Shown: one piece after another, positions 20,900 to 31,860 of the stretch
Position numbering within the stretch: position 1 is the stretch's first letter
How the letters are laid out: the number at the start of each line of letters is the position of its first letter
Assembly: GCA_013400115.1 (NCBI GenBank)
Contig: VXBP01002277.1
Span: forward strand, 186,001-250,000
DNA length: 64,000 nt
Source: Rhinopomastus cyanomelas
Lineage: Eukaryota > Chordata > Aves > Bucerotiformes > Rhinopomastidae
Direction of reading: 5' to 3'
The notes under the pieces: generated by a model
Seen by the model: the letters and a program-made list of their open reading frames with translations, nothing else
Databases searched by the model: none
What the model was told of the DNA's origin: nothing
Position numbers and translations under genes: made by a program

Positions 20900-21836
20900 T
20901 AAGGGTGGAGGACCTTGACATGGAGGAGGACTGTCTGAGGAGAGGGAACAAGGGGAGCAAAAGGCAGAGAAAGTGGAGCCAGTGCAGAAGCCAGAGGCCT
21001 TGGGCAAGGAGGATGGCTCTGAGGAAAAGAAGTTGGACAAAGAGCTGTCCCTGCTTGTTTGGATCCTGTCCAGGGCTTCCCTGCTGGTCTCCAGGAGACA
21101 TCCAGCAGCATGGCCATGAGAGAGGTGGGAAGGCAGAATATGAACTGTGCTGTGCATCTCCTGCCTCAGAGGGTCCTGGGGGACCTGGAATTGCTCCTGA
21201 GGAAAAGAGTCTTAGTGCCATGGAAGAGGATGGGGACAAGGCACCAGCTGATCCAATGAAGAGTCCTGCCCTGCTGAGGCAATTGCTAAGTGCTCTGCCC
21301 AGCAGTGTTGAAGCAGATATGGCAAGGGAGGCAGTGGTCAACCTGTGCCGCACCTCTCCTGTCTTAGAGGATCCAAGGGTGCTTGGAGCAGCTGCGCAGG
21401 ATGAGGCTTTTGGTGCAGCAACAGGAGAGGGGGACAATGCAGCAGCCTCTCCAAAGAAGAGGCCCTCAACTCTTGAGGACAATACTGAACATTCTGCTCA
21501 GCAACTTGTCAACAAATACAGCAGAAGAGGCAGTGGTCAAGCTCCATTGAAGGTATCCTGCCTCACAATGTCCTGAGGCTCCTGGAACTGCTCTGCAGAA
21601 AATGAGCCATGGTTAGGTTGAAAAACACGTAGGCAAGTCATGGTCCCTCCAAAGAAGAGGCCCTCCCTCTTGAAAGAACTGAGTATACTGCTGAGCAGCC
21701 TGTTGACAAGCATGGTACAGGAGGTAGAGGTCAACCTTTGGTGCAGGTCCTCTGGTCCACAATGTTGTGAGGCTCCTGGAATTGTTTCCCTGGAAGACAG
21801 TCCTAGTTTGAGGAAAAAGAAGGGGACAAAGCACTA
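20900..21836 (+). repeat. Decayed tandem array of about 200-bp units, possible pseudogene
   Basis: Four related units follow one another, with spacing of roughly 190-205 bp. An aligned anchor (CCTGGAATTGCTCCTGAGG and relatives) recurs near 21185, 21385, 21575 and 21770. Read in frame, units give LRQLLSALPSSVEADMAREA, LNILLSNLSTNTAEEAVVK and LSILLSSLLTSMVQEVEVN. Each is preceded by an SPKKRP- or PPKKRP-like motif in the later units. Stops and frame slips separate the units. The leucine-rich periodic pattern suggests a helical-repeat protein, but I do not recognise the family. It could also be a non-coding satellite-like array. Confidence 0.5.
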
Positions 21837-21840
21837 ACGT

Positions 21841-22150
21841 CTCCAAAGAAGAAGCCCTTCCTCTGTCCTGTAAGTAATTCTTTTATGAGATATAAGAGAA
21901 ATTTAAAAGTATCTCAATTCCTGCTTACCTATGGGTTCCTGCAAATCTGTCCTCCAGCCCCCTTCCCTGATTGACTTTGTCACTGACAGATTAATGGAGT
22001 GAGGAAGTCCCTGGAATATGGGGAACCATTTGTGTGGGATGGGGCTGATACTAAGTGCTTAGCTTTGCATCAATTAATTGACTTGGAGCAAATTAAGAGT
22101 GTGATTCCATTTCCTAAACATAGGTAATTCAGACAACAATATATTAGAGA
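21841..22150. other. Intergenic stretch, nothing recognised
   Basis: About 300 bp between the tandem array and the local duplication. No element identified. Confidence 0.45.
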
Positions 22151-22371
22151 CATCCACAGTTGTCTGCCAAGTTCATGACATCATTGTGGAAGTGAGTAGT
22201 CACTCCAAATGAGCAGGTCTTGTCTGAAGGTTGGGGAAGATTTTTCACCAGCTCTGTCTCTTCTGCTGCTGTAATTACAGTCATACAGCATGCCTGTCTG
22301 CATAAGAATGAGAATAATCCCTTATTTCCCAGAGTTTAGGTGTTCTGTCACAGGGCAGGAGTTCCAGGGGC
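22151..22371 (+). repeat. Local duplication, copy 1
   Basis: Begins CATCCACAGTTGTCTGCCAA and runs to the AGGAGTTCC region. The same order of sequence recurs at 22639-22826, about 490 bp to the right, with small indels. The middle part (AATTACAGTCATACAGCATG region) is missing from copy 2. Confidence 0.8.
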
Positions 22372-22565
22372 TCATTTTCAGAAAAAAATGGACACTCTTT
22401 GAGGTGAACCTAAGGTTCTTGCATCATTTGAAGCTGCAGAGCAGTGTAAAGCCTTGTTCCTCAAGGCAAATGGAGGAGTTGAAGAACTAGAGGATGAGAG
22501 TGAGTTACTATCAATGAAAAGTAGATATCACATACACTAGAGAATGGGTGGAAGGATGATGGGGA

Positions 22566-22638
22566 AAGGAAAGGAGGATGTTGGGGGCTTGGACTAGATG
22601 ATCTCTTGAGGTTTCTTCCAATCCCTAATGTTCTGTGA
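22566..22638 (+). mobile_element. CR1 3' end fragment
   Basis: Carries GGACTAGATGATCTCTTGAG, CCAATCCCTAATGTTCTGTG and directly abuts copy 2 of the local duplication. Only the last 70 bp of a CR1 are present. Confidence 0.85.
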
Positions 22639-22826
22639 TCCACAGTTACCTGCCAAGTTCATGACATGTGGAAGTGAATAGTCACTCCAAATGATCAGGT
22701 CTTGCCTGATTGTTGGGGAAGACTTTGCACCAGCTCTGTCTTTTCTGCCTGCCTAAAAATGACAATAATCCCTTAGTTCCAAGAGAGTTTAGGTGTCTTC
22801 TCACAGCGTAGGAGTTCTGGTGGCTT
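22639..22826 (+). repeat. Local duplication, copy 2
   Basis: Matches 22151-22371 (CACAGTTACCTGCCAAGTTC, AGTCACTCCAAATGATCAGG, AATAATCCCTTAGTTCC) with point changes and about 30 bp less sequence. Confidence 0.8.
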
Positions 22827-24394
22827 TATGGAGCACACTGCTCACTTCCCTATGGACTGTGAGCTCCTGCAATAATGTTCAAAGTTTGCTCTACTCTACT
22901 GCCTTAATTCACACCCCTTATAAGGCTCCATGTATTCCTAGAGTGTGGTCATTTCTGGCCCCTACATCAGCACCACAAGTATGTGGTGTTTGCTATGGAC
23001 TGCTACATATCTGCTATTAAGATTTACTCAAAGGAGACACCAGCCTTCATATTATCTCTGCTCACTCATCCATCTGTCTTAGACACAACTCAGAGCAGGA
23101 ACTCTCAAGGTGTTGGGGTTTTTGGTCTTGGAAAAACCAAAACAAATTATTTTTGGCCAATAATTTACCTAGAAACAATGTTTTTGCAAAAGTAGTGAAC
23201 AGCAAGTCGAGGTTTGAGACACCTTTCAGTCATACATGGCTAGCAGTTGTTAGAGATATTCACTTTGAAATCCACAGAATCTGCCTTCTAGTCTGATTTC
23301 ATCAATCATCTTGAAGAGCCAGTGCCTGCCTGCCTGTCTGCGTGGGCAGGTAACCTGTCACACCAGCACTATGATCTGTGCTTTCTTTACTCCTCTCTCT
23401 AAACACATCCTGCTTTATAAAAAAATATTGCAAGGTGGATTATCTATAGACCAGTTTTCCCACTGGTAGCAGAGCTTATGCAAGTTACAGCCCTGCAGCA
23501 CCACCTGAGCCTTCTCCTCCAGCAGAGGAACTGTGTCCTCCTTGTTGTCATCCATTTTCTGCTGATATGTCAGCAAAAAAAGTCAGATAACAGCAAATGT
23601 TTGAGATAATTAATTAATTCAGAAAAAGGTGCCATTATGGAGAGCAGTCCATGGCTGTGGGCTCCATAGACAAATTAGACTGACAAATAAATGCTGGGAC
23701 TGCCATGACTGGTGCCATGCTGACACATTTTCCATCTGAAGGCCTCCTGGAGGGATCTTTGCCAAAGCCATTAGCTGCACAAGAGCACTGGCATTGCTTT
23801 GTTGCACCAAGTTTTTCAGTACCTTTCATGACAGGAGGGCTTTTCACCCTCCCTGCAGCCCTTGGTAGGCAGAGCCTTCCTTCTTGCCCTTTGCCAACTT
23901 CTCTGCCCCACAGGGGTGTGACAGCAGGTTTTGGGGTGGGCAGAAGAACCCTGCACTGCACAGGGAGTCTGAGATGGGAATAGATGACAGGGTAAGAAAA
24001 TGAGAACAGAGGAGTCTAAGGGATCCATCTGTGAAGAGGAACTAAACAAGCAAAGGAAAAAGTGAACAACGGGAAGGGAAAAGCATAGTGGAGATTTTTT
24101 TCATTGATTTTTGCCCAGAGAAGGAGAATTCCCCCAGCACAGAGCGAAATTGGACAAGTGTGGTGAGGTATGTGTGTGTGTTTGCGTGCAGTGGCTAGTG
24201 GGACCGACCCAACCTGTGGTGGGGTGGTGAACACTTGCCAGCTAGCCCTGATTTGGTCTTGTACTCTGTGGAACAGCGTTTTAAATGTTTAGAGCAAGCG
24301 AGTGAATTGTTGGAGGCTACCTGAGGGCTTTTCACACTCAGCTGTATGTGCCACATGGGGAAGAGCTCTGCTTTCACCTGGCATACCATTTCTC
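22827..24394. other. Intergenic stretch, nothing recognised
   Basis: About 1.6 kb of unassigned DNA. A short GT run lies at about 24172-24182. The frames at 23635-23983 overlap on both strands and look random. Confidence 0.5.
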
Positions 24395-24528
24395 CTTCTT
24401 TGGAGGTGTTTAAATCCCACCTGGACATGTTCCTGTGTGACTTGATCTAGGTGATCCTGCTGTGGCGGGGGGATTGGACTAGATGATCTTTTGAAGTCCC
24501 TTCCAATCCCTAATGTTCTGTGATTCTC
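24395..24528 (+). mobile_element. CR1 3' end fragment
   Basis: Plus strand, from the GGAGGTGTTTAAATCCCACC box to the GTTCTGTGATTC tail. 5'-truncated to about 135 bp. Confidence 0.9.
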
Positions 24529-25054
24529 AAAAGCATGACATGAGTCTAACGTGGTTGTGAAATGCAGGGTATCTCCCTCCATTATTAGCACACTTCCCCT
24601 TTTTAGTTCATTGCCAATAGTTTGCTGACTGATGGTGGCTACTTGGCTTTTGAGTAATTCTGTGACAACAACTAGATACTGGTGAAAGCTGCTGTGCAAA
24701 ATGCCAGCCGAGCACAAGGAAGGAAAGAGAAATCCACATATTTTCTTCATGGCAGGGAGTTTCACTGTGATTCATTGTGCTGCTGCTGGGCTCGTAGCTC
24801 TGTGCTGGTCTTTTTTAGCTGCTGCAGTCAAAAGTCAGATCAATCTGGTTTAGGTGTTTGTTTCATTGTGGGTATTCTGGGCTCTGCCAATCGCAAAGGC
24901 AGGGGACACTCACCTGGAGACAAACAGATGATGGCAATTTATGATGTGGCAGATGAGGGTGTGTGATTCAATACTGAGCAGAGCCACTACCTGGAAAAGC
25001 CATCAAACAGCACAGTATCCACATTTTCAATCAGATGTCTGGCAGCCACAGATA
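24529..25054. other. Intergenic stretch, nothing recognised
   Basis: About 520 bp without a recognised element. Confidence 0.45.
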
Positions 25055-25444
25055 CTCTTTAGCTTGAAGAAATGGAGACTGAAGGGTGACCTCATTAATT
25101 TTTGTAAATATGTGAAGGGTGGGTGTCAGGAGGATGGAGCCAGGCTCTGCTCAGTGGCATCTAATGATAGAACAAAGGGCAATAGGCATAAGCTGGTACA
25201 GAGGAGGTTCCACATCAATATGAGAAGGAACTTCTTCCCAGTGAGGGTGACAGAGCACTGGAACGGGCTGCCCGGGGAGGGTGTGAACTCCCCTCCTCTG
25301 GAGATGTTTAAAACCTGCCTGGATATGTTCCTGTGCAACTTGATCTAGGTGGTCCTGCTGTGGCAGGGGGATTGGACTGGATGATCTTTTGAGGTTCCTT
25401 CCAATCTGTAATGTTCTGTGGTTCTGTGATTCTCTGATTCTGTG
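25055..25444 (+). mobile_element. CR1 fragment with open pol end
   Basis: Plus-strand copy with FSLKKWRLKGDLINFCKYVK, HKLVQRRFHINMRRNFF and LEMFKTCLDMFLCNLI in one frame. It ends in a lengthened tail in which the TTCTGTGAT unit is repeated with changes. Confidence 0.93.
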
Positions 25445-26354
25445 AAAAGACATGTCCCTTTGGTATGCCCCTGCACTAAAGATTTGACCTCCTTGACCTG
25501 GACCAGTTCTCCAGTTCTTTCTTCATTGGCTATGGCTGAATGACCATTACCTTCTCTCCCCTCACTGGATCTTACTCCATAAGCTCTCCAGCCCAAGAAG
25601 ATGACAGGATAATGTGGTGACATGGAAGCACATCTAACCCTAGCACATGTTTGAGTCGTAGCTGGGGGTTCCATCAAGTAGGAAATGCTTTCTGACCTGT
25701 TAATAAGGATGTTGTATCCTGTGCGACTTGGTCTAGTCCAATCCCCCTGCCACAGCAGGCAGAACAGACTTTGTACTGTGTGCTTATGTCGTTCTAAATG
25801 TGATGGTACAATAAAGCACCAAGGCAAAAAAGCCTTGGTTGGGAATCCTACCTGCCATAACAACAGGAATAGCAATAGATACACTAAGAGAAAATGACAG
25901 GAAAAAAAAACTCTGAAACCAACAGAAAAATACTATTTCTTCCTTCCAGTTCCCTTGAAACTCTGGGGGAATAAAAGCATCACTGTCAAGCAGGGGCTGA
26001 GGTTTTGTTTCTTATTTTTCTCTGCCCTGGTTTTGAAAATAAGACCATTCTTTCCTCCTGAGAAATAATACTTTAATTTCCCTGGGATCCTTACTTTCTT
26101 TCCATCCTTCCTCTGACACCCATCTCGATTTAATCTTCAACAATTTTGTCATGCAGCCAAGTGCTCCTGTGGTCAGATTTGCTTTCTTGCTCACAAGCCC
26201 TGCCTTCCCTTGTCTGTAACTGCTACTCTATTCCCACTGACAGGAAGCCTGTTGCAGAAACAAAACCCGCTTCTTCAGCTGTTTTTCCTCTTTATCTGAG
26301 GTTCAGCAAGGGCTCCTTTTTGTGAGGAGCCCTCACATTGCAGATACTTTAGCA
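25445..26354. other. Intergenic stretch with one rearranged CR1 scrap
   Basis: Apart from the small inverted CR1 piece at 25717-25760, I see nothing recognisable here. Confidence 0.5.
25717..25760. mobile_element. Chimeric CR1 scrap with internal inversion
   Basis: The left part (TCCTGTGCGACTTGGTCTAG) reads as CR1 on the plus strand. The right part (CTAGTCCAATCCCCCTGCC, ACAGCAGG) reads as CR1 on the minus strand. The switch happens at a CTAG tetramer that occurs at both ends of that segment in intact copies. Confidence 0.7.
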
Positions 26355-26498
26355 TTCGAGTCTCCTTTGAGATGTTTAAAACCCACCTGGGTATGTTCCT
26401 GTGTGACTTGGTCTAGGTGGTCCTGCTGTGGCAGGGGGATTAGACTAGATGATCTTTCAAGGTCCCTTCCAATCTCTAACGTTCTGTGATTCTGTGAT
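26355..26498 (+). mobile_element. CR1 3' end fragment
   Basis: Plus strand, from GAGATGTTTAAAACCCACC to GTTCTGTGATTCTGTG. Confidence 0.92.
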
Positions 26499-27186
26499 AG
26501 TTTTGCTCCAGAGATCTCCAGACCCATCACGCATTATCTAATGACAAAGCAGCCTCAAATCAGTCACTGATCTGCTTGAAATGATGGGCATTATTGTCAT
26601 TACCTTTTGGAGAAAACTTTTTCCCCAGTAGCTGTTCCAACTAGAAATCAGTGGGGCCACAACTGTTTGGGTACCTGACACTTCACTTCAGTGAGTACCA
26701 ACTACTGCCAAGCATGGGAGCACCCCAGCAGCCTTCCTTTTCATGCTGTTTAGCAGCCTCTGTATTTGAGCATCACTGTTAAAATAAAACATCTACTAGT
26801 GATCAAAATAGTTTTCAATACTCGGTATTCTGACAAAATGTCATGGTGTTCACTCACATAGACACTTAAAAAAGGACTGTGCCCAACATCTTATCCTCTC
26901 TCTCTATTCACTGCAGTAATTCCATGCATTTATAGTGCTTATATTAAACTCATCACAAGTAAATTATGGAGGCTGGCACAGTTATAGTTGAACTGATTAA
27001 TAACATCCTCTCAAGCATTAAACTAATTTTTCAGATTCTACTTTTGTATTTGACTGCAGTAAATATCATTTTACATTACCTAATAAACATACTGAATAGA
27101 ATCCTCTTGGCAGAGGGGACCAAAATCCAGTCTGCGAGCTGCAATACCAAAACACAAAGAAGCTCTCACTGTGTTCATGAGGAATA
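26499..27186. other. Intergenic stretch, nothing recognised
   Basis: About 690 bp of mostly AT-rich DNA with no element that I can name. Confidence 0.5.
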
Positions 27187-27704
27187 ACAGAATCACAGAA
27201 TATTAGGGACCTCAAAAGAATATCTAGTCCAATCCCCCCCACCACAGCAGGATTGCCTAGACCAAGTCAGATAGGAACATGTCCAGGTGGGTTTTAAATG
27301 TCTCCAGAGAAGGAGACTCCACAACCCCCTGGGCAGCCTGTTCCAGTGCTCTGTTACCCTCACTGGGAAGAAGTTCCTTCTCGTATTTATGTGGAACCTC
27401 CTATGTTCAGAACTTGCAACCGCTGCTCCTCATCTTCTTGCTAGATGCCACTGAGCAGAGCCTGGCTCCATCCTCGTGTCACCCACCCTTCACATATTTA
27501 TAGACATTAATGAGGTCACCCCTCAGTCTCTGTTTCTCCAAGCTCAAGAGACCCAGCTCCCTTAGCCTTTCCTCATCAGGGATGTGTTCTACTCCCTTCA
27601 TCATCTTCATGGCTCTGTGCTGTACTCTCTCCAGCAGTTCCGTGTCCCTCTTGTACTGAGTGACCCAGCACTGGACACAATATTCCAGATACAGTCTCAG
27701 GAGA
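27187..27704 (-). mobile_element. CR1 fragment
   Basis: Minus strand from the tail at 27187 through the UTR into the pol end (ACTGAGCAGAGCCTGGCTCC, CCTTTCCTCATCAGGGATG). It is truncated after the ACTGGACACAATATTCCAG box. Confidence 0.93.
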
Positions 27705-28260
27705 AGGATCTCATCTTTGCATCATAGGATCATCTCATATAGCTGCAGCTATCTGTGTTCTAACCTTTTACAATGAAATGAGTCACGCTAGGCTCCTTTC
27801 CGAGTTGATTGAGAGAAGTAGGTATTTTCAGTAAGTGATTCACTTGACCTATTTGTAGGCATCTATTTTAGGATTGAATGATAACCCCACCCTTGAAGAA
27901 GTGCCTATTTCTGTGCATTGACTGTAAAGAGAAGTGTAGGTACTCTCTGAAAAATAAATACCTACATTGCAGGTTTTTGCTTTTGGCCAAAAGAACCGGT
28001 GGATGTTTAGGTTTTATCTTTACTTATTGTTGGCTCAGACTCTCACGTGACGGAGGTGAGTGTTTTGGGGGTAATAAGCACACAAAGAAGACTGCTCTGT
28101 TTCTGCCCATTTCATCTCTGCCTTTCTTATCTTCATTTTTTGCTTCTCTTTTCTCTTCCCTGTCTGTTTCTCTTCTCAGCAGCAATTTCCAGTCCTTTCT
28201 CATTTTATTTCCTGCAATTGTTTCAATAAAAGGATTAATTCAAGTCCTTAAAATATTATT
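27705..28260. other. Intergenic stretch, nothing recognised
   Basis: The 130-codon frame at 27878-28270 is rich in Phe, Leu and Ser from a pyrimidine-rich strand. I do not regard it as a gene. Confidence 0.5.
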
Positions 28261-28261
28261 A

Positions 28262-28425
28262 AGTCTTTGAAGGCAATATGGGAGTGGGAGTAATAGGAAC
28301 TAAGCAAGTCCATTACTATTAGAATTCCTGAGCTAGTCAGGTTTCAAGGTTATCTTACCGAGGAATGGAAATGTGTATTGCAATATAAAACTGTCCAGAT
28401 CCTAGATTAGTCCAGTACATTGCAC
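28262..28425 (+). repeat. Near-identical direct repeat, copy 1 (left of single N)
   Basis: 164 bp starting AGTCTTTGAAGGCAATATGG and ending AGTACATTGCAC. It repeats at 28427-28585 with a 6-bp difference (GTGGGA), a 1-bp indel and a few substitutions. Confidence 0.92.
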
Positions 28426-28426
28426 N
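28426..28426. other. Single undetermined base between repeat copies
   Basis: One N sits exactly at the junction of the two near-identical copies, which points to an assembly join. Confidence 0.95.
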
Positions 28427-28585
28427 AGTCTTTGAAGGCAATATGGGAGTAATAGGAACCAAGCAAGTCCATTACTATTAGAATTCCCGAGCTAGTCAGG
28501 TTTCAAGGTTATCTTCACTGAGGAATGGAAATGTGTATTGCAATATAAAACTGTCCAGATCCTAGATTAGTCCAGTACATTGCAC
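28427..28585 (+). repeat. Near-identical direct repeat, copy 2 (right of single N)
   Basis: 159 bp that match 28262-28425 base for base except for the few differences noted there. It is followed by TAAATGTGCTGCG unique sequence. Confidence 0.92.
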
Positions 28586-29399
28586 TAAATGTGCTGCGTC
28601 CCGACAAATATGTTCCAGGGAAGAGCTGCTGCTGTGTGTTGCGTAATAATGTTGTAGTTCTCAATTGCAAAACATCACATTTTACTCTTGTGTATTTACA
28701 GTTGCTATAGTTTGTGTGTGTTTCTTCCTTTCCCCTTTGCTGACCTGACTGATGAGGTCACATTCTGGTTTTGCTGAAATCTTTGAGAGTTGACTCTGCA
28801 CCTAGATTTCAGCTGCTTTCTGCTTGAAGGGAACACATGCTTTTAAACCACGTGGGCATGGTCAGTATGTCTTGGGCTGTTCTTTTCATCTCTGCCAAGG
28901 ACTCTAAGTAAAAGAGGGCAGAGGACACAGTAGAAGGAAGAGGATTTAGTGGGAATGTATTTCATAGGATAACCAGCTGCAGCTCCCCCAGCCTACACAA
29001 GGTCATTTTACTCATGTAACATTCAGCCCTTCTTCTCAGAAGGAAAAGTGAGCTCTGAAAATATCTCCTTTTCTGTCAAAATCAGCAGGGCTGTCGGATC
29101 CTACGCAGACATGAAGGGTGTGAGTCTCACCCTGATGGGCAGCCCACCTAGTAGGCACAAAGTGCAGAAAAGTTCCTGAGCTGGGATGGGCAGAAATCTC
29201 TACCTCCTTTTCCCTATTTGTGACTGAGCTGCTCTCCCTTTCCTCTCTGCTGCATGGCCTGGCAGCATGAACCAACCAGCAGCACATCTAGAGGGTGTAA
29301 AGGTGCTGGGTGGGCAGCTGGAAGGTTCTGGGTGCTGGGACAGGCGTGGCTGGTCTTGTATCCCAGGAGCCCATGAAAGCTGGAACAGTGCTGTCTCTC
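28586..29399. other. Intergenic stretch, nothing recognised
   Basis: About 800 bp with no recognised gene or repeat. Confidence 0.5.
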
Positions 29400-29562
29400 C
29401 TGTTCAGGCACTGGAATGGGCTTCCCAGGGAGGCGGTCGAGTCGCTATCTCTGGATGTGTTTAAAGATCTTTTGGATGAGGTGTTGAAAGATATGGTGTA
29501 GGGGGGTAGATGGTTGGACTCGATGATCCCAGGGGTCTTTTCCAACCAGACTGATTGTATGA
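29400..29562 (+). mobile_element. CR1 3' end fragment, second tail type
   Basis: Plus strand with CACTGGAATGGGCTTCCCAG, GATGAGGTGTTGAAAGATAT and CCCAGGGGTCTTTTCCAACC, then a worn tail. Confidence 0.88.
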
Positions 29563-30072
29563 TTCCTGATGAGGATAGGCTGCACACTGTCTACAACCCC
29601 TGGGCTCTGATGGTGAGGTGACTAGTGGTGCTCCCTGACATTTTGGGAACAGGATCTCCTCTTTCCACCAGCTCTTATTTCTCTGGGACTGAAGATGAAT
29701 GTTGCTTCCTGTGACTTTTTTTCCTGCAAGCATCCTGCTTTCTTGCCCTTCTCATTTCCAAGATTATGCACAACCTCCATAGCATTAAGATGTTTATCAC
29801 CTTCCCTTTTAAAATCCTGGTGCTTTTTTGTTTATGGTTCAGCTGTTCCCAGTAGAGCCTAATTTTCCTTCTGTTACTCATCTGTCTTTCTACCCAGAAG
29901 AAAGCACTCAAATCTCATAAATTCCAGTCCTCTAAAATACTATCATTCTATTATTAGTGTTGTCTTCAATGTAGAGTCTCTCTCTACATGAGTCTGTCTC
30001 TCTGAGACTGCTCTCTCATCAACAGTAAAAGAATCCAAAGCAGTTCAAAAGAATATGAATCTTGTGTCCATA
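29563..30072. other. Intergenic stretch, nothing recognised
   Basis: About 510 bp of unassigned DNA. Confidence 0.45.
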
Positions 30073-30198
30073 TCACAGAATCACAGAACATTAGGGATTG
30101 AAAGGGACCTCAAAAGATCATCTAGTCCAATCCCCCTGCCACAGCAGGATCACCTAGACCAAGTCGCACAGGAACACATCCAGGCAGGTTTTAAATTT
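30073..30198 (-). mobile_element. CR1 3' end fragment
   Basis: Minus-strand tail and 3' UTR only, close to the window's consensus. Truncated at AGGCAGGTTTTAAATTTC. Confidence 0.93.
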
Positions 30199-30804
30199 CT
30201 AAATCAAATCAGCTATTTAAGTCAGAGAAAATAAAGGAACAGTGTAAGATTTCTAACGTTGGTAGAAGTTTACTATGACACGGTTCTTTCCCAGAATTTT
30301 CCAACAAGTTTTATGCTTTTAAGTTTTTTAACATGGAATTATACACAGCTACTCAGCTCCTGGCTGGCCGCGTGAAAGATGATGGGTTGTTTACTGGAAG
30401 TAGAGATTTCCTTGAGTGCCTTTGTGCTTCCTATAAACTCAGAATCTGCCAGCTTCCAGTAAAATCTAATGAACTCTTGAGAGGTTCACTCAGGATTGAC
30501 AAGTTTTCATGGACAGAACTTTCTCCTCTGATAAATCATGTATCTGTATTTGAATCTTTTACTTATCCATTAATAATTTGCCCCTTGTAACGTCAAACTT
30601 GTCTGTTGCCTAACACCCATATTTCTCTTCTAAGCTGAAACTTCACTCAGTACAGAGACCCATCAGAGTATTTGAAGTCCAAATACACTAAAAAGTCTTC
30701 AATTCCGAGCTGACTCAAAAGTTTAGATGATGATGAAATTGCTTTGCTTGATAATGAGAGGTCCACTCACCTTACTAATAAGAGGTTTTGCTTCTGTTGT
30801 ACAG
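30199..30804. other. Intergenic stretch, nothing recognised
   Basis: About 600 bp between two CR1 ends. The 85-codon frame at 30333-30590 has no features that I can support as a gene. Confidence 0.45.
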
Positions 30805-30986
30805 TGTCAGAGCACTGGAATGGGCTGCCCTGCAGGGTTGTGGAGTCTCCTTCTCTGGAGACATTTAAAAACTTCCTCGATATGTTTCTGTGCAGCTTGG
30901 TCTAGGTGATCCTGCTGTGGCAGGATGATTGGACTAGATGATCTTTGGAGGTCCCTTCCAATCCCTAATGTTCTGTGATTCTGTGG
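30805..30986 (+). mobile_element. CR1 3' end fragment
   Basis: Plus strand from the CAGAGCACTGGAATGGGCTG box to the GTGATTCTGTGG tail. Confidence 0.92.
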
Positions 30987-31370
30987 TACACTTACATGAG
31001 TTTGGTTGAGTCAATGTTGTTCCTGTTTTCAACACCTATTTATTTAAATAAGAGTGAGCAGAACAGGACAGGAAAAGATAGGAAAGAAGAAGAATGGATG
31101 TTGACATTTTAAATATTGAAGCATTACTGTCACATGACAGAGAAGAAGGTACCCCAGAGAGCAGCACAGTACTTCAATACTTAGTTCCCTGATTTCCTTT
31201 CAGAGTTGTGAATTTAGGAACTTAATTGACAGTAAGATTAGCAATTTTTATTCGTGTCTCTATAATCTATTTTCATGTAAATTCACTTTTTTCTCTTTCA
31301 TTTTAAAATCCTATCTGCAATTAAGTCTTTTAATGTGTTTGTGGTAAGCACTAATTTATTTCTGCTGTAT
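30987..31370. other. Intergenic stretch, nothing recognised
   Basis: AT-rich, about 380 bp, no element seen. Confidence 0.45.
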
Positions 31371-31860
31371 CACAGAATCACAGAACATTAATGATTGGAA
31401 GGGACCTTGAAAGTTCATCCAGTGCAATCCCCCCACCACAGCAGGATCACCTAGACCAAGTCACACGGGAACGTGTCCAGGCGGGTTTTAAATGTCTCCA
31501 GAGAAGGAGACTCCACAACCTCTCCTGGGCAGCCTGTTCCAGTGCTCTATCACCCTCACTAGGAAGAAGTTCCTTCTCATATTTGTGTGAAACCTCCTCT
31601 GTTCAAGCTCACATCCATCGCCCCTTGTCGATGACACTAAGCAGAGCCTGGCTCCATCCTCCCGACACCCACCCTTCACTTATTTATAGACATTAATGAA
31701 GTCACCCCTCAGTCTTTATTTGTCCAAGCTCAAGAGACCGAACTCCCTCAGCCTTTCCTCATCAGGGAGGTGTTCAACTCCCTTCATCATCTTTGTTGCT
31801 CTGCGCTGCACTCTCTCCAGCAGCTCTGTGTCCTTCTGGAACTGAGGGGGCCAGCACTGG
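31371..31860 (-). mobile_element. CR1 fragment
   Basis: Minus strand from the tail at 31371 through the UTR and pol end (GDGCELEQRRFHTNMRRNFF) to the CTGTGTCCTTCTGGAACTG box. Confidence 0.93.

Noticed and set aside
20276..21576. Several overlapping frames of 100-250 codons on both strands
   Set aside because: GC-rich composition and tandem units keep all frames open. No frame has a recognisable domain, so they are described as a decayed array rather than genes.
24170..24184. Short GT run as a microsatellite
   Set aside because: Only about five units, too short to be worth a feature.
27878..28270. 130-codon plus frame rich in Phe, Leu and Ser
   Set aside because: It is explained by a T/C-rich strand, and its end runs into the N-separated duplication.
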